From assembly GCF_010686755.1 (NCBI RefSeq), contig NZ_JAAGXA010000002.1, positions 297,392 to 361,391 of the forward strand: a stretch of 64,000 bases of DNA, given 5' to 3'. A program made the translations under genes and the position numbers. How positions within the stretch are numbered: the stretch's first letter is position 1; every line of letters begins with the position of its first letter. Below the pieces are notes generated by a model. That model searched no databases and was not told where the DNA came from. It saw nothing but the letters and a program-made list of their open reading frames with translations. This stretch comes from Nocardioides zeae (lineage in GTDB: Bacteria; Actinomycetota; Actinomycetes; Propionibacteriales; Nocardioidaceae). Below, piece by piece: positions 1 through 7,635 of this stretch.

Positions 1-1290
1 GGCGGCGCCCGGTTGACCGAACGACTCCTGGCGCACGTCGGAGCGCACCCGCAGCCGGGAGTCGAGGAGGGCCTCGTCGTCGAGGGCGGCCAGGTCGTCG
101 ACCGCGTCCCCCCAGGCACCGATCGCACCGGCGATGGGCTGCTCGACCTCGTAGGGCCACTCCTCCAGGCGCACCGTGGCGTCGCCCGCGGCGCCGTCGG
201 GACGGCGGCGCAGGTTGATCCAGCCGAAGCCGACGCCCTCGATGCCCTGGTCGGCGAACCACGAGAGCCAGGTGTCGTACCGCCGGAGGTACTCGGGCGT
301 GCCCGTCGCCCCCTCGTCGGCGAGCCACAGCTCCACGTACGCCGCGGGGTCGAGCACCTCACGCTGCACGACGAAGGCGTCGCTGACGATGCCCTCGTCG
401 GTCGGGCCGAGCCAGCCGGCCAGCCGCTCGTCCCAGGGGGTGCCCTTCGTGATCACCCAGTTCGCGAGCACCTGGCACCACCCGCCGGGCGTCAGGTGAC
501 GCGGCGCGGTGCGCACGATGTCTTCCACCACGCGGTCGCCGGGCAGGCCCGAGTCGCGGTAGACGAGACGCTCGCCCGTGCCGGGTGAGATGACGAACGG
601 CGGGTTGGTCGCGATGAGGTCGAACTGCTCGTCCCGCACCGGCTCGAAGTAGGAGCCGTCGCGCACCTCGATGCCCGTCAGGTCGTTGAGCGCGGCGTTG
701 AACCGGGCCAGGCGCAGGGCCCGGGCGTTGACGTCGGTCGCCACCACGCGGGCGGCGTGCGTGGCGAGGTGCAGGGCCTGCACACCACAGCCCGTGCCGA
801 GGTCGAGCGCACTCACCACGTCGTCGCGCCGGGTGAGCTGCGCGAGCGACGTCGAGGCCGAGCTGATCCCCAGCACGTGGTCGGCGCTCACGCGGTTGGG
901 CAGTCCGTCGAGCCCCGGCGTGAGGTCGCTGGCCACCCAGAGGTCGTGGTCGCCCGCGGCGTCGGGCGCCGCATAGGGACGGCAGTCGAGACGCGCCCGC
1001 ACCTCCCCGACCGACGACTCCAGGAAGCCCTCCACCGCGAGCCGGTCCACGAGGTCGGGCAGCGCGGCCTCGGCCTCCGCACGGGTGACGGCCGTCTGCA
1101 GGAGGAAGAGGCGCGTCAGCGTCGCCAGGGGCGAGCCGTCAGTCGTGCGGGCCAAGCCGGGAGCCGTCTGGTTGCGGGCGAGGGCGGCATGCGCCGTACC
1201 CCCGAGGAGGTCCGCGACCGCGTCGTAGGTGAACCCCGCCGCCAGCAAGGCGTCGCGGAGGCGGTGGGGCAGCGTCGACGTGGCGGTCAC
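1..1290 (-). CDS. Class I SAM-dependent methyltransferase with N-terminal DUF7059-like domain (C-terminus cut by window edge)
   Basis: The reverse strand is open from a GTG at 1290 to the window edge (430 codons, no stop). About residues 1-140 form a helical N-terminal domain, followed by a SAM-binding motif I (DLGTGCGVQALHLA) and the NPPFVIS motif, the N-P-P-[YF] signature of N- or O-methyltransferases of the HemK/PrmC type. This layout matches actinobacterial methyltransferases annotated DUF7059 plus small methyltransferase domain, usually about 500 residues, so roughly 70 residues are missing. The substrate is unknown; NPPF favours a polar amide or nucleobase nitrogen. The gene starts 28 nt downstream of a large nested palindrome that may control it. 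Confidence 0.8.
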   Translation of the reverse strand, partial: MTATSTLPHRLRDALLAAGFTYDAVADLLGGTAHAALARNQTAPGLARTTDGSPLATLTRLFLLQTAVTRAEAEAALPDLVDRLAVEGFLESSVGEVRARLDCRPYAAPDAAGDHDLWVASDLTPGLDGLPNRVSADHVLGISSASTSLAQLTRRDDVVSALDLGTGCGVQALHLATHAARVVATDVNARALRLARFNAALNDLTGIEVRDGSYFEPVRDEQFDLIATNPPFVISPGTGERLVYRDSGLPGDRVVEDIVRTAPRHLTPGGWCQVLANWVITKGTPWDERLAGWLGPTDEGIVSDAFVVQREVLDPAAYVELWLADEGATGTPEYLRRYDTWLSWFADQGIEGVGFGWINLRRRPDGAAGDATVRLEEWPYEVEQPIAGAIGAWGDAVDDLAALDDEALLDSRLRVRSDVRQESFGQPGAA

Positions 1291-1317
1291 GAGCCCCGAG
1301 CCTAGCGGCGGGGGACG

Positions 1318-1415
1318 GCGACACTTTCCCCGGTCGACCGGGGAACACGCCGCTTTGACCATCAAATTTGATGGTCTAAGTGACACCTTCCCCGGTCGAC
1401 CGGGGAAAGTGTCGG
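1318..1415. repeat. Nested perfect palindromes sharing one symmetry centre
   Basis: Three perfect 20-bp palindromes lie at 1326-1345, 1357-1376 and 1388-1407. The outer two are identical (TTCCCCGGTCGACCGGGGAA); the middle one is GACCATCAAATTTGATGGTC. The flanks extend the match (CGACACTT on the left, AAGTGTCG on the right), so the outer arms 1319-1345 and 1388-1414 are themselves inverted copies, and the middle palindrome is centred on the same point (1366.5). The block sits after the terminator of the cold-shock gene and just upstream of the methyltransferase. It could be a multi-site operator or a cruciform or RNA hairpin element; the function is unknown. Confidence 0.9.
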
Positions 1416-1440
1416 CCACCAGATCCCCCCGAGAACGCGG

Positions 1441-1470
1441 AAAAGCCCCTCCCGCCGGAGCGGGAGGGGC
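1441..1470 (-). terminator. Intrinsic terminator of the cold-shock gene
   Basis: A perfect 10-bp stem (GCCCCTCCCG at 1445-1454 with CGGGAGGGGC at 1461-1470) with a 6-nt loop is followed on the minus strand by TTTT (1444-1441). It lies 39 nt after the cspA stop codon. Confidence 0.85.
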
Positions 1471-1508
1471 CTTCCTGAGGAGATGACCCGAAGGTCACTC
1501 CGCCGCGA

Positions 1509-1712
1509 TCAGACGGGGCGGACGTTCTCCGCCTGCGGGCCCTTGGGGCCCTGCGTGACGTCGAACTCGACCTTCTGGTTCTCGTCGAGGGACTTGTAAC
1601 CCTGCGTCTGGATCGCCGAGTAGTGCACGAAGACGTCGTCGCCGCCGTCCTCCTGCGCGATGAAGCCGAAGCCCTTCTCAGCGTTGAACCACTTCACGGT
1701 GCCCAGAGTCAT
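1509..1712 (-). CDS. cspA: CspA-family cold-shock protein
   Basis: A 67-residue single cold-shock domain that binds single-stranded RNA and DNA as an RNA chaperone in the cytoplasm. Both RNP motifs are present: KGFGFI (RNP1, residues about 13-18) and VFVHY (RNP2, about 27-31). The length equals the family norm. The start follows an AAGGAG box with a long (about 12 nt) spacing, and the gene has a long upstream leader, common for csp mRNAs. A strong terminator follows. Monocistronic. Confidence 0.97.
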   Translation of the reverse strand: MTLGTVKWFNAEKGFGFIAQEDGGDDVFVHYSAIQTQGYKSLDENQKVEFDVTQGPKGPQAENVRPV

Positions 1713-2062
1713 GGTGACTCACTACTCCTTGTGTCGGGGCGAGAGCCGTCACTTCGACGGCCCACACCAGATGCGGTGACACGTCGCTCCGACTCACGTG
1801 AGTGGTCTTCCCACGAGAAAAAAGCGCCGTTGGATCACGAACTCCGCCGGCTGTACCTGCTGGAACCTGCACCTGTTGCAAGCGAGAGCGTACCAACTCA
1901 TCCCCGGAGAGCGGCATCCGTCCACAGCACCAATCGCAGGAAACCGGTGAAGTCTCTGCAACGTGCCGGTGACGGTGGCGCAACGCTCGCACACCCGCTG
2001 GCAAAATCGTCTCAGATGAGACACTATTGTCTCAGTCGACCTCACCCGTTCGAAGGATTCCC
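1713..2062. other. Divergent intergenic region between cspA and the TetR gene (350 bp)
   Basis: No gene is seen. The cspA-proximal half probably holds its promoter and 5' leader and contains a perfect 12-bp palindrome ACTCACGTGAGT (1792-1803) and a T-rich run on the minus strand (near 1820). The right-hand end holds the TetR operator at 2009-2034. Confidence 0.6.
2009..2034. promoter_or_regulatory. Probable TetR operator, GTCTCA/TGAGAC triple half-site
   Basis: GTCTCA-GA-TGAGAC is followed by ACTATT-GTCTCA. The right pair makes an 18-bp dyad, TGAGACA-CTAT-TGTCTCA (2017-2034), of the size TetR dimers bind; the third half-site on the left could seat a second dimer. It ends 28 bp before the TetR start codon, so autorepression of the TetR-exporter operon is likely. 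The TATTGT inside it could be part of a -10 box. Confidence 0.65.
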
Positions 2063-2620
2063 ATGAACTCCCGCGACGACATCGTCACGGCGGCCCTGCG
2101 CCACCTCAACGTGCGTCCGACCGCGTCCACCGCCGACATCGCCGAGGCCGCGGGCATCAGCCGCGCCACCCTCCACCGCCACTTCGCGAGCCGCGACGAC
2201 CTGCTCCGCGAGATCGGGCTCCGCTCGCTCGAGCACTGGGCCGGGGTGCAGGAGTCGACCGGCATGCTCGCCGCGACCGCGTCGGGCGACGCCGCCCGGA
2301 TCCGCACGTGCGCCGAGGAGATGCTGCGGCAGCTGGTCGTCAGCGCGGACGACTACGCCTTCGCCCTGGTCGACGAGTACCTGTACGCGCTGCCCGAGAT
2401 CGGGGCCCGCACCGAGGAGCTCTTCGAGCTCGAGGTCGCCTTCTGGGCGGCCGCCCTCCAGGCCGGCGTCGTGCGACCCGGCCTCACGCCACGGTGGGTC
2501 GCGCACGCGTCGTACGGCGTGCTCGTCGCCTGCCGCGAGGCGCTGCGCCACGGCGACGTCGCACGTCGCGACGTCCCCGACCTCGTCCTCTCCACCTTCC
2601 TGCACGGAGTCTCCGCATGA
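2063..2620 (+). CDS. TetR/AcrR-family repressor of the adjacent exporter
   Basis: 185 residues. The N-terminal helix-turn-helix is clear (STADIAEAAGISRATLHRHF, about residues 20-39), followed by an all-helical ligand domain. The ATG at 2063 is preferred over an in-frame upstream start at 2027 because GAAGG stands 6 nt before it and 2027 lies inside the operator. The stop overlaps the start of the exporter gene (ATGA), the standard arrangement of a repressor co-transcribed with the efflux pump it controls. The ligand is presumably a toxic hydrophobic or cationic compound. Confidence 0.9.
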   Translation: MNSRDDIVTAALRHLNVRPTASTADIAEAAGISRATLHRHFASRDDLLREIGLRSLEHWAGVQESTGMLAATASGDAARIRTCAEEMLRQLVVSADDYAFALVDEYLYALPEIGARTEELFELEVAFWAAALQAGVVRPGLTPRWVAHASYGVLVACREALRHGDVARRDVPDLVLSTFLHGVSA

Positions 2621-4152
2621 CCACCCCGCTCTCGACCCCCCGTCCCCCGACCACCCGCGACCCCCGCCGCTGGGCCGGGCTGGCGGTGCTGTCCGCCAGC
2701 CTGCTCGTGGTCGTCATGGACATGACGATCCTCAACGTCGCCCTGCCCTCGCTGGCGGCCGACCTCCGTCCCACCTCGGTGGAGCTGCTGTGGATCGTCG
2801 ACGCCTACGCGCTGGTGCTCGCCGGGCTCCTCGTGCCCGCGAGCGCCCTCGCGGACCGCTTCGGCCGCCGGCGCGCCCTCGTCACGGGCTTCACGCTGTT
2901 CGCCCTGGCCTCCCTCGGCGCGCTCGTCGCCTCGACGCCCGCGCACGTCATCGGCGTGCGGGTGCTCCTCGGCGTCGGCGGCGCCCTCATCATGCCGTCG
3001 ACGCTGTCGATGATCCGGGCGCTCTTCTCCGACCCGCGCGAGCGGGCGACCGCCCTCGGCGTGTGGGGGGCCATGGCGGCACTCGGCGGTGCCCTCGGCC
3101 CCGTCGTCGGCGGCGCGCTCCTCGAGCACTTCTCGTGGCACGCGGCCTTCCTCGTCAACGTCCCGGTGATGGCCGTCGCGATCGTCGCCGCCCTGGTCCT
3201 CCTGCCCGAGAGCCGCTCCGCGCGGCCCCCGCGCATCGACCTCGCGGGCGTGGTGCTCTCCATCGCGGGCATGGCCGGGCTGGTCTTCGCCATCAAGCAC
3301 CTCGCCAAGCACGGCCTCGACCTGCAGGGCGGCGTCGCGGCGGTCGTGGCCACCGCCGCCCTCGTCCTCTTCGTGCGCCGCTGCCTGCGGTCGCCCGAGC
3401 CCATGCTCGAGGTGCGGCTGTTCCGGGGGCGGGCCTTCAGCGCCGGCGTGCTGACCGCCCTCACCACGAGCATCGCGATGTCCGCGCTCCTGCTGCTCGG
3501 CGCACAGTGGCTCCAGCTCGTCGAGGGCTTCTCGCCGCTGGACGCCGGGCTCGCGCTGCTCCCCCTCGCGATCGGCGGCCTCATCGGCTCCCCGTTCGCC
3601 CCGGCCGTCGCGGCGCGCATCGGGGCGCGCACGGTGCTGGCCGGCGGCCTGGCGGTCGCGGGCGTCGGCTTCCTCGTGCTGGGGCTCGCCCCCGGCGAGC
3701 TGCACTACCCGACGCTGGCCGTCGCGCTCCTGCTCGTCGGCGTCGGCATGGCCTCGCTCGCCGTCGCCTCGGCGGTCATCATGGCGGGCGCCCCGACCGA
3801 CAAGGCGGGCAGCGCCGCGGCGATCGAGGAGAGCAGCTACGAGATCGGGGCCGTGCTCGGCATCGCCGTCCTCGGCTCGATGGCCAGCGCCGTCTACCGG
3901 TACGGGCTCGGGGACGGCGCGTCGTACGGCCTCGACCCCGCGAGCAGCGACGCCGCCCGCGAGTCGCTGGCCGGCGCGCTCGAGGTCGCGGACGGCCCCG
4001 GGGCCGCCCTGCTCGCCGCGGACGCCTCGGCGGCGTTCACCGACGCGCTCGCCTGGACGGGCCTGGCGGGCGGGGTGCTGCTGCTGCTCGCGGCGTACGT
4101 CGTGCACCGGCTCACGCCGCGCGACCTCGACCTCGCGGACGCCGCGCACTGA
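2617..4152 (+). CDS. DHA2-family (EmrB/QacA-type) MFS drug exporter
   Basis: 511 residues, the usual size for 14-helix DHA2 proton-drug antiporters of the inner membrane. Visible signatures are the first-helix motif VVVMDMTILNVALPSL, the loop 2-3 motif LADRFGRRRAL and the motif-C-like stretch GALGPVVGGALLEHFSW. The start ATG overlaps the TetR stop by 4 nt, giving translational coupling. The last 41 bp overlap the 3' end of the convergent transporter gene. An efflux role is inferred from family and repressor linkage; the substrate is unknown. Confidence 0.92.
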   Translation: MTTPLSTPRPPTTRDPRRWAGLAVLSASLLVVVMDMTILNVALPSLAADLRPTSVELLWIVDAYALVLAGLLVPASALADRFGRRRALVTGFTLFALASLGALVASTPAHVIGVRVLLGVGGALIMPSTLSMIRALFSDPRERATALGVWGAMAALGGALGPVVGGALLEHFSWHAAFLVNVPVMAVAIVAALVLLPESRSARPPRIDLAGVVLSIAGMAGLVFAIKHLAKHGLDLQGGVAAVVATAALVLFVRRCLRSPEPMLEVRLFRGRAFSAGVLTALTTSIAMSALLLLGAQWLQLVEGFSPLDAGLALLPLAIGGLIGSPFAPAVAARIGARTVLAGGLAVAGVGFLVLGLAPGELHYPTLAVALLLVGVGMASLAVASAVIMAGAPTDKAGSAAAIEESSYEIGAVLGIAVLGSMASAVYRYGLGDGASYGLDPASSDAARESLAGALEVADGPGAALLAADASAAFTDALAWTGLAGGVLLLLAAYVVHRLTPRDLDLADAAH

Positions 4153-5332
4153 TCGAGGCGGTCACCGCGGTCACGAGGAAGGTGACCGTGGTGCCCAGCA
4201 CGACGAGCAGGGGCGCGGTCCACGAACCCGTCGCGTCGTGGACCGCCCCCAGGAGCGTCGGCCCGACGGCCGCGAACGCGTAGCCGACGCTCTGCACGAG
4301 CGTCGACATCCCGGCACTCTCGCGGTCGGAGCGGGCGCGGCGAGCGACGATCGTGAAGATCGTCGCGAAGCCGCCGCCCTGGGCGATGCCGCCGAGGACG
4401 CTGCCGAGGAGGTACGCCGAGGGCTCGACCAGCAGCTGCACCGGCATCGCGATCCAGAGCAGGCCGACGATGCCCACGGCGACCGGCTCCGGCACCCGGA
4501 GGGCCAGCAGCGGGGTGCCGAGCGCACCCACGACGGCGGCGATCTGGAAGACGGCGGCCAGTCCCCCGGCGGCGCTGCCCGCTCCCGCGTCGTCGGCGAG
4601 GATCGAGGGCAGCCAGGCGGTCATCGAGTAGTAGGACGTCGCCTGCCCCGCGAAGGCCATGACCAGCAGCACCGCCACCGGGTCGCGCCACACGGGGCCG
4701 GCCGGGACCGCCGGCGCCGCGGCCGGCTCGGGCCCCGTCGACGTGCTGCCCACCACGCGCCGCGACGGGCCGATGACCCGCCACCAGACCACCGCGGCGA
4801 CCGCGCAGAGCGCCGCCGGCGCCACGAGGGCCGTGCGCCACCCGGCCGCGGACGTCAGCGGACCGCTCCCGACGAGCACGAGCATGGCGCCCACGTTCAT
4901 CACGGCCGTGTAGACGCCCGTGACGGTGCCGACCCGCTCCGGCGCGACGCGGCTCCGGATCAGCACCGGCACCACCACGTTGCCGATGGTGATGCCGAGC
5001 CCGATGACGACCGTGCCGAGGACCGCGAGAGCGAAGGAACCGCTCGACCGCACCACGCACCCCGCCAGCACGAGGCCGAGACAGGCGAGCACGGCGGTCT
5101 CCGCGCCGTACCGACGGACGACGGCGAGCGCGACCGGCGCGGCCAGGGCGAAGCACAGCACCGGCAGGCTCGTGAGGAGCCCGACCGCGCCGTTGCCGAT
5201 GTCGAGCCCCGACCGCAGGTCGTCCGTCACGGCCGAGACGCCGACGAACGGCGCTCGCAGGTTGAGCGCCAGCAGGACGAGCGCCACGAGGAACGCCCAG
5301 GGCCATCGACCGACGGTGCGTTCCGAGCTCAC
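4112..5332 (-). CDS. CynX/NimT-family MFS transporter
   Basis: About 406 residues with 12 predicted membrane helices. The N-terminus ALNLRAPFVGVSAVTDDLRS resembles CynX/NimT (cyanate and 2-nitroimidazole transporter) proteins. The GTG at 5332 is chosen: the frame could begin with TTG at 5425, but that TTG is part of a TTGACA hexamer that looks like a -35 box, and the 30 extra residues are not transporter-like. No Shine-Dalgarno sequence is obvious at 5332, so the exact start is uncertain. The 3' end overlaps the exporter gene tail to tail. Substrate unknown. Confidence 0.8.
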   Translation of the reverse strand: MSSERTVGRWPWAFLVALVLLALNLRAPFVGVSAVTDDLRSGLDIGNGAVGLLTSLPVLCFALAAPVALAVVRRYGAETAVLACLGLVLAGCVVRSSGSFALAVLGTVVIGLGITIGNVVVPVLIRSRVAPERVGTVTGVYTAVMNVGAMLVLVGSGPLTSAAGWRTALVAPAALCAVAAVVWWRVIGPSRRVVGSTSTGPEPAAAPAVPAGPVWRDPVAVLLVMAFAGQATSYYSMTAWLPSILADDAGAGSAAGGLAAVFQIAAVVGALGTPLLALRVPEPVAVGIVGLLWIAMPVQLLVEPSAYLLGSVLGGIAQGGGFATIFTIVARRARSDRESAGMSTLVQSVGYAFAAVGPTLLGAVHDATGSWTAPLLVVLGTTVTFLVTAVTASISARRPRGRGRAA

Positions 5333-5387
5333 CAGCACCACGGTAGGTGCCCGGTCGGGGCTGCCCGCGCGCAGGCTGGGTACCACC

Positions 5388-5410
5388 GTCCTTGAGAAGA
5401 GCCTAAGGAC
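5388..5410. promoter_or_regulatory. Inverted repeat GTCCTT-N11-AAGGAC in divergent promoter region
   Basis: GTCCTT (5388-5393) and AAGGAC (5405-5410) form a dyad between the divergent CynX-like gene and the small membrane protein gene. A TTGACA hexamer on the minus strand (5425-5420) lies just upstream. It could be an operator or a short leader hairpin. Confidence 0.35.
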
Positions 5411-5458
5411 CGGGCAGGCTGTCAAGTCCCTGTTTCATCACCCGAGAGAAGGTGCGTC

Positions 5459-5698
5459 ATGGGATACGGATTCGGAGGGTTCCTGGTCGTCGTCGGCCTG
5501 GTGCTCGCCCTCGCAGTGCGCGACAGCATCAACGAGGTCGACCTCGTCATGGTCGGCTGGATCATGACCGCGGTCGGTGTCGTCGTGCTGCTGCTGACGG
5601 CGATCACCCTCAACCGGGGCGGACGGGCGCGCTCGCGCACCACCGTCACCGACCCGAACGGCGTCCAGCAGGTCCGCGAGACCCGCACCGACATCTGA
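5459..5698 (+). CDS. Small two-helix membrane protein (DUF6458-like)
   Basis: 79 residues with two hydrophobic helices (about 6-20 and 30-48; the second contains MVGWIMTAVGVVVLLL) and a basic, polar tail rich in R and T. The spacing of the two helices and the VGWI motif match DUF6458, a family of unknown function widespread in Actinomycetota. The start has a good AGAGAAGG box about 6 nt upstream. Confidence 0.75.
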   Translation: MGYGFGGFLVVVGLVLALAVRDSINEVDLVMVGWIMTAVGVVVLLLTAITLNRGGRARSRTTVTDPNGVQQVRETRTDI

Positions 5699-5769
5699 TC
5701 GGTCGCCGCACCACCAGCAGGACCAGCACCATCCCCTCAGGCACGACCCCCCACCCCAGGAGGAACACC

Positions 5770-5841
5770 ATGAACACTCGCACCATCGCCATCGCCGCGC
5801 TCGTGATCGCCGTGATCCTGCTGCTGATCTTCCTTCTCTGA
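5770..5841 (+). CDS. 23-residue single-helix membrane peptide
   Basis: ATG preceded by CAGGAGGA (about 6 nt spacing) encodes a 23-residue peptide, MNTRTIAIAALVIAVILLLI followed by FLL, that is almost entirely one transmembrane helix with a short polar N-terminus. A strong hairpin terminator lies 44 nt downstream, so it ends the transcript that starts with the DUF6458-like gene. Such tiny hydrophobic proteins recur in actinobacterial stress regions; function unknown. Confidence 0.6.
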   Translation: MNTRTIAIAALVIAVILLLIFLL

Positions 5842-5884
5842 CCGGGGACGGTCCCGGCGCACCGCCGCCGGGTCCTGACACGCC

Positions 5885-5916
5885 GACGGGGCGGACGCAC
5901 CAGCGTCCGCCCCGTC
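5885..5916. terminator. Strong hairpin terminator (no U tract)
   Basis: Perfect 14-bp stem GACGGGGCGGACGC / GCGTCCGCCCCGTC with an ACCA loop, between convergent transcription units. GC-rich hairpins lacking a U tract are common in high-GC actinobacteria; it may act in both directions. Confidence 0.75.
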
Positions 5917-5948
5917 GTGCGTCCCGGACCGGCGGGTCCCGGACCGGG

Positions 5949-6443
5949 TCATACCAGCCGCGGGTCCCCCGGTACCACGTCGACGAACGTGATCGCCACG
6001 TCGGCCGGGCCGAAGGCGGGGTCGGGCCCGAGGAGGTCCCGCAGCTCCTCCAGCACGACGGCCCGGACGGCGTCGGCCAGCGGCCGCAGCTCCACCCCGT
6101 ACGCCGCCACCAGGTCCAGCTCGACCCCGCGGAGCCGGTCCTCGTCCACCACGAGGCGCAACGCCGACGGGGCGTGGGTGGCGCTCGGCTGCAGCGCCCG
6201 CCGCAGGGCCGCCTTGACGACCCGGTCGGTCACCCAGGTGCGCGACCCCTCCGCGTCGTGGTCGAGCCGTCCCCGGGCGTCGTGCACGAGGATGGGCACC
6301 GCGGGGTCGAGCACGGAACGCAGCCGGCCGCGCACCGACGCGGCCACCTCGCTCCACCCCTCGGGCGCGCCCTCGGCCGCCTCCTGGCGCACGGCATCGA
6401 CAGCGAGGCCGAGCGGATCATCGTCCAGGTGCTCTAGCGCCAC
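5949..6443 (-). CDS. Asp23/Gls24-like protein paired with the ECF sigma factor
   Basis: 164 residues. The C-terminal half (VELDLVAAYGVELRPLADAV followed by RAVVLEELRDLLG) has the typical Asp23/Gls24 pattern: a beta-strand ending in YG, then an amphipathic helix. The start is GTG at 6443, overlapping the sigma-factor stop (GTGGCGCTAG), so the two genes are co-translated. No membrane helix or anti-sigma zinc motif is visible. Asp23 proteins attach to the membrane through AmaP and respond to alkaline or envelope stress; here it may sense or buffer the sigma factor. That role is inference. Confidence 0.7.
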   Translation of the reverse strand: MALEHLDDDPLGLAVDAVRQEAAEGAPEGWSEVAASVRGRLRSVLDPAVPILVHDARGRLDHDAEGSRTWVTDRVVKAALRRALQPSATHAPSALRLVVDEDRLRGVELDLVAAYGVELRPLADAVRAVVLEELRDLLGPDPAFGPADVAITFVDVVPGDPRLV

Positions 6444-7003
6444 CGCTCCATCCTCTCCGCCAGCGTGCGACGGCCGCGGTGCAGATGACCGCGCACCGCC
6501 CCGACCGTGGTGTCCAGCGCCGCCGCGATCTCGTCGTACGACATGCCCTCGATCTCCCGGAGCAACCACGCGGCGCGCTGGTGCCACGGTAGTTCGTCCA
6601 GCGCAGCCTGCAACGCCCGGAGCAGCTCGACGCGCTCGACGTGGCGCAGCGGGTTGTCCTCGGAGGGCCGCACCATGGCCGACAGCAGGTCGTCGTCGAT
6701 GGGCGTCGGACGGCGGTGCCGGTGCAGGTCGGCGGCCCGGCGGTGCACCAGTCGGAACAGCCACGTGCGCAGGCTCGACCGCCCGGCGAAGGTGTCGAGG
6801 CCCTTCCACGCGGAGATCAACGCCTCCTGCGTGACCTCCTTGGCATCGGCGTCGCTGCCGCCCACCAGACGCAGGGCGTAGCGGTACATCCCGGGGCCGT
6901 GCCGGTCGACGAGCACGCCGAACGCCTCCTCGTCCCCCAGGCGCGCAGCACGGAGCAGCGCGTCGTCCGAAGCCCCGCCTCTTCGCGGGCCATGTGTGCT
7001 CAC
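6434..7003 (-). CDS. ECF (sigma-70 family group 4) RNA polymerase sigma factor
   Basis: 189 residues, typical ECF length. Region 2 is recognisable (DEEAFGVLVDRHGPGMYRYA ... EVTQEALISAWKGLDTF, about residues 25-85) and region 4 ends the protein with LPWHQRAAWLLREIEGMSYD and the DNA-contact helix TTVGAVRGHLHRGRRTL. The start is a GTG at 7003 with a weak ribosome site. No anti-sigma gene is adjacent; the overlapping partner is an Asp23-like protein. It faces the Asp23/AmaP operon across a 163-bp gap, which it probably transcribes. Confidence 0.9.
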   Translation of the reverse strand: MSTHGPRRGGASDDALLRAARLGDEEAFGVLVDRHGPGMYRYALRLVGGSDADAKEVTQEALISAWKGLDTFAGRSSLRTWLFRLVHRRAADLHRHRRPTPIDDDLLSAMVRPSEDNPLRHVERVELLRALQAALDELPWHQRAAWLLREIEGMSYDEIAAALDTTVGAVRGHLHRGRRTLAERMERWR

Positions 7004-7166
7004 CCAGGCAGCGTGACGGGACCACCCAAAGCGGACTGCCGGTACCCGGTTCCACGCCGCGCAACCTTTGTCAATAGGGGTGACTCAGGTCACACCAATC
7101 CGGCGTGACGAACCACCGGTACGACGCGACCAACCCTTGTCCGACCTTGAACGAGAGGAACTCACC
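7004..7166. promoter_or_regulatory. Divergent promoter region of sigma factor and Asp23 operon
   Basis: This 163-bp gap holds a GTGAC-TCAG-GTCAC dyad (7080-7093), a TTGACA-like hexamer on the minus strand (7075-7070) and a GGAACC hexamer on the minus strand (7053-7048) that resembles an ECF -35 box. No convincing full -35/-10 pair could be assigned. Confidence 0.4.
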
Positions 7167-7628
7167 ATGACCGAGAAGCAGGCCCCCAAGGCTCCCAGCA
7201 CCACCGCCCTCGAGCAGCGCGGCACCGGCACCCTCGCTTCCGAGGACGGCCGCACGTCGATCGCCGACACCGTGGTCTCGAAGATCGCCGGCATCGCGAC
7301 CCGCGAGATCAGCGGGGTCCACGACCTCGGCGGCGGCGCCGCCCGCGTCGTCGGCGCCCTCCGCGAGCGCATCCCCGGCTCGCGCACCAACCTGTCGCAG
7401 GGCGTCGCGGTCGAGGTGGGCGAGCGCCAGGCCGCCGTCGACATCGACATCGTCGCCGAGTACGGCGTCGCGATCGCCGACCTCGCCGCCGCGGTGCGCC
7501 GCAACGTGATCGCGTCGGTCGAGCGCATGACCGGGCTCGAGGTCACCGAGGTCAACATCACGGTGCACGACGTCTACATCGAGGGCTCGGAGGACGACGC
7601 CGAGCCCGCCGCCCCGCGCGTCGAGTGA
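7167..7628 (+). CDS. Asp23/Gls24 family envelope stress protein (first of operon)
   Basis: 153 residues. The body contains the Asp23 hallmarks: SKIAGIATREISGVHDLGG, VDIDIVAEYGVAIADLAAAV and EVTEVNITVHDVYIE, i.e. helix, strand ending in YG, helix, then a final strand. The ATG at 7167 is preceded by GAGAGGAA; an in-frame upstream start at 7068 would add 33 residues of unrelated sequence inside the promoter region. Predicted to be a cytoplasmic protein tethered at the membrane by AmaP-like partners encoded downstream. Confidence 0.9.
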   Translation: MTEKQAPKAPSTTALEQRGTGTLASEDGRTSIADTVVSKIAGIATREISGVHDLGGGAARVVGALRERIPGSRTNLSQGVAVEVGERQAAVDIDIVAEYGVAIADLAAAVRRNVIASVERMTGLEVTEVNITVHDVYIEGSEDDAEPAAPRVE

Positions 7629-7635
7629 GCGCGGC

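Noticed and set aside
5333..5425. TTG at 5425 as the start of the CynX/NimT-like transporter
   Set aside because: The TTG is part of a TTGACA hexamer, there is no ribosome site, and the added 31 residues do not look like transporter sequence.
5400..5425. TTGACA (5425-5420) with TAGGCT (5405-5400) as a promoter for the transporter
   Set aside because: The spacer is only 14 bp; kept as a possible -35 but not called as a promoter.
7048..7053. GGAACC as an ECF-type -35 autoregulating the sigma-factor gene
   Set aside because: No matching -10 element at 15-17 bp was found on the minus strand.
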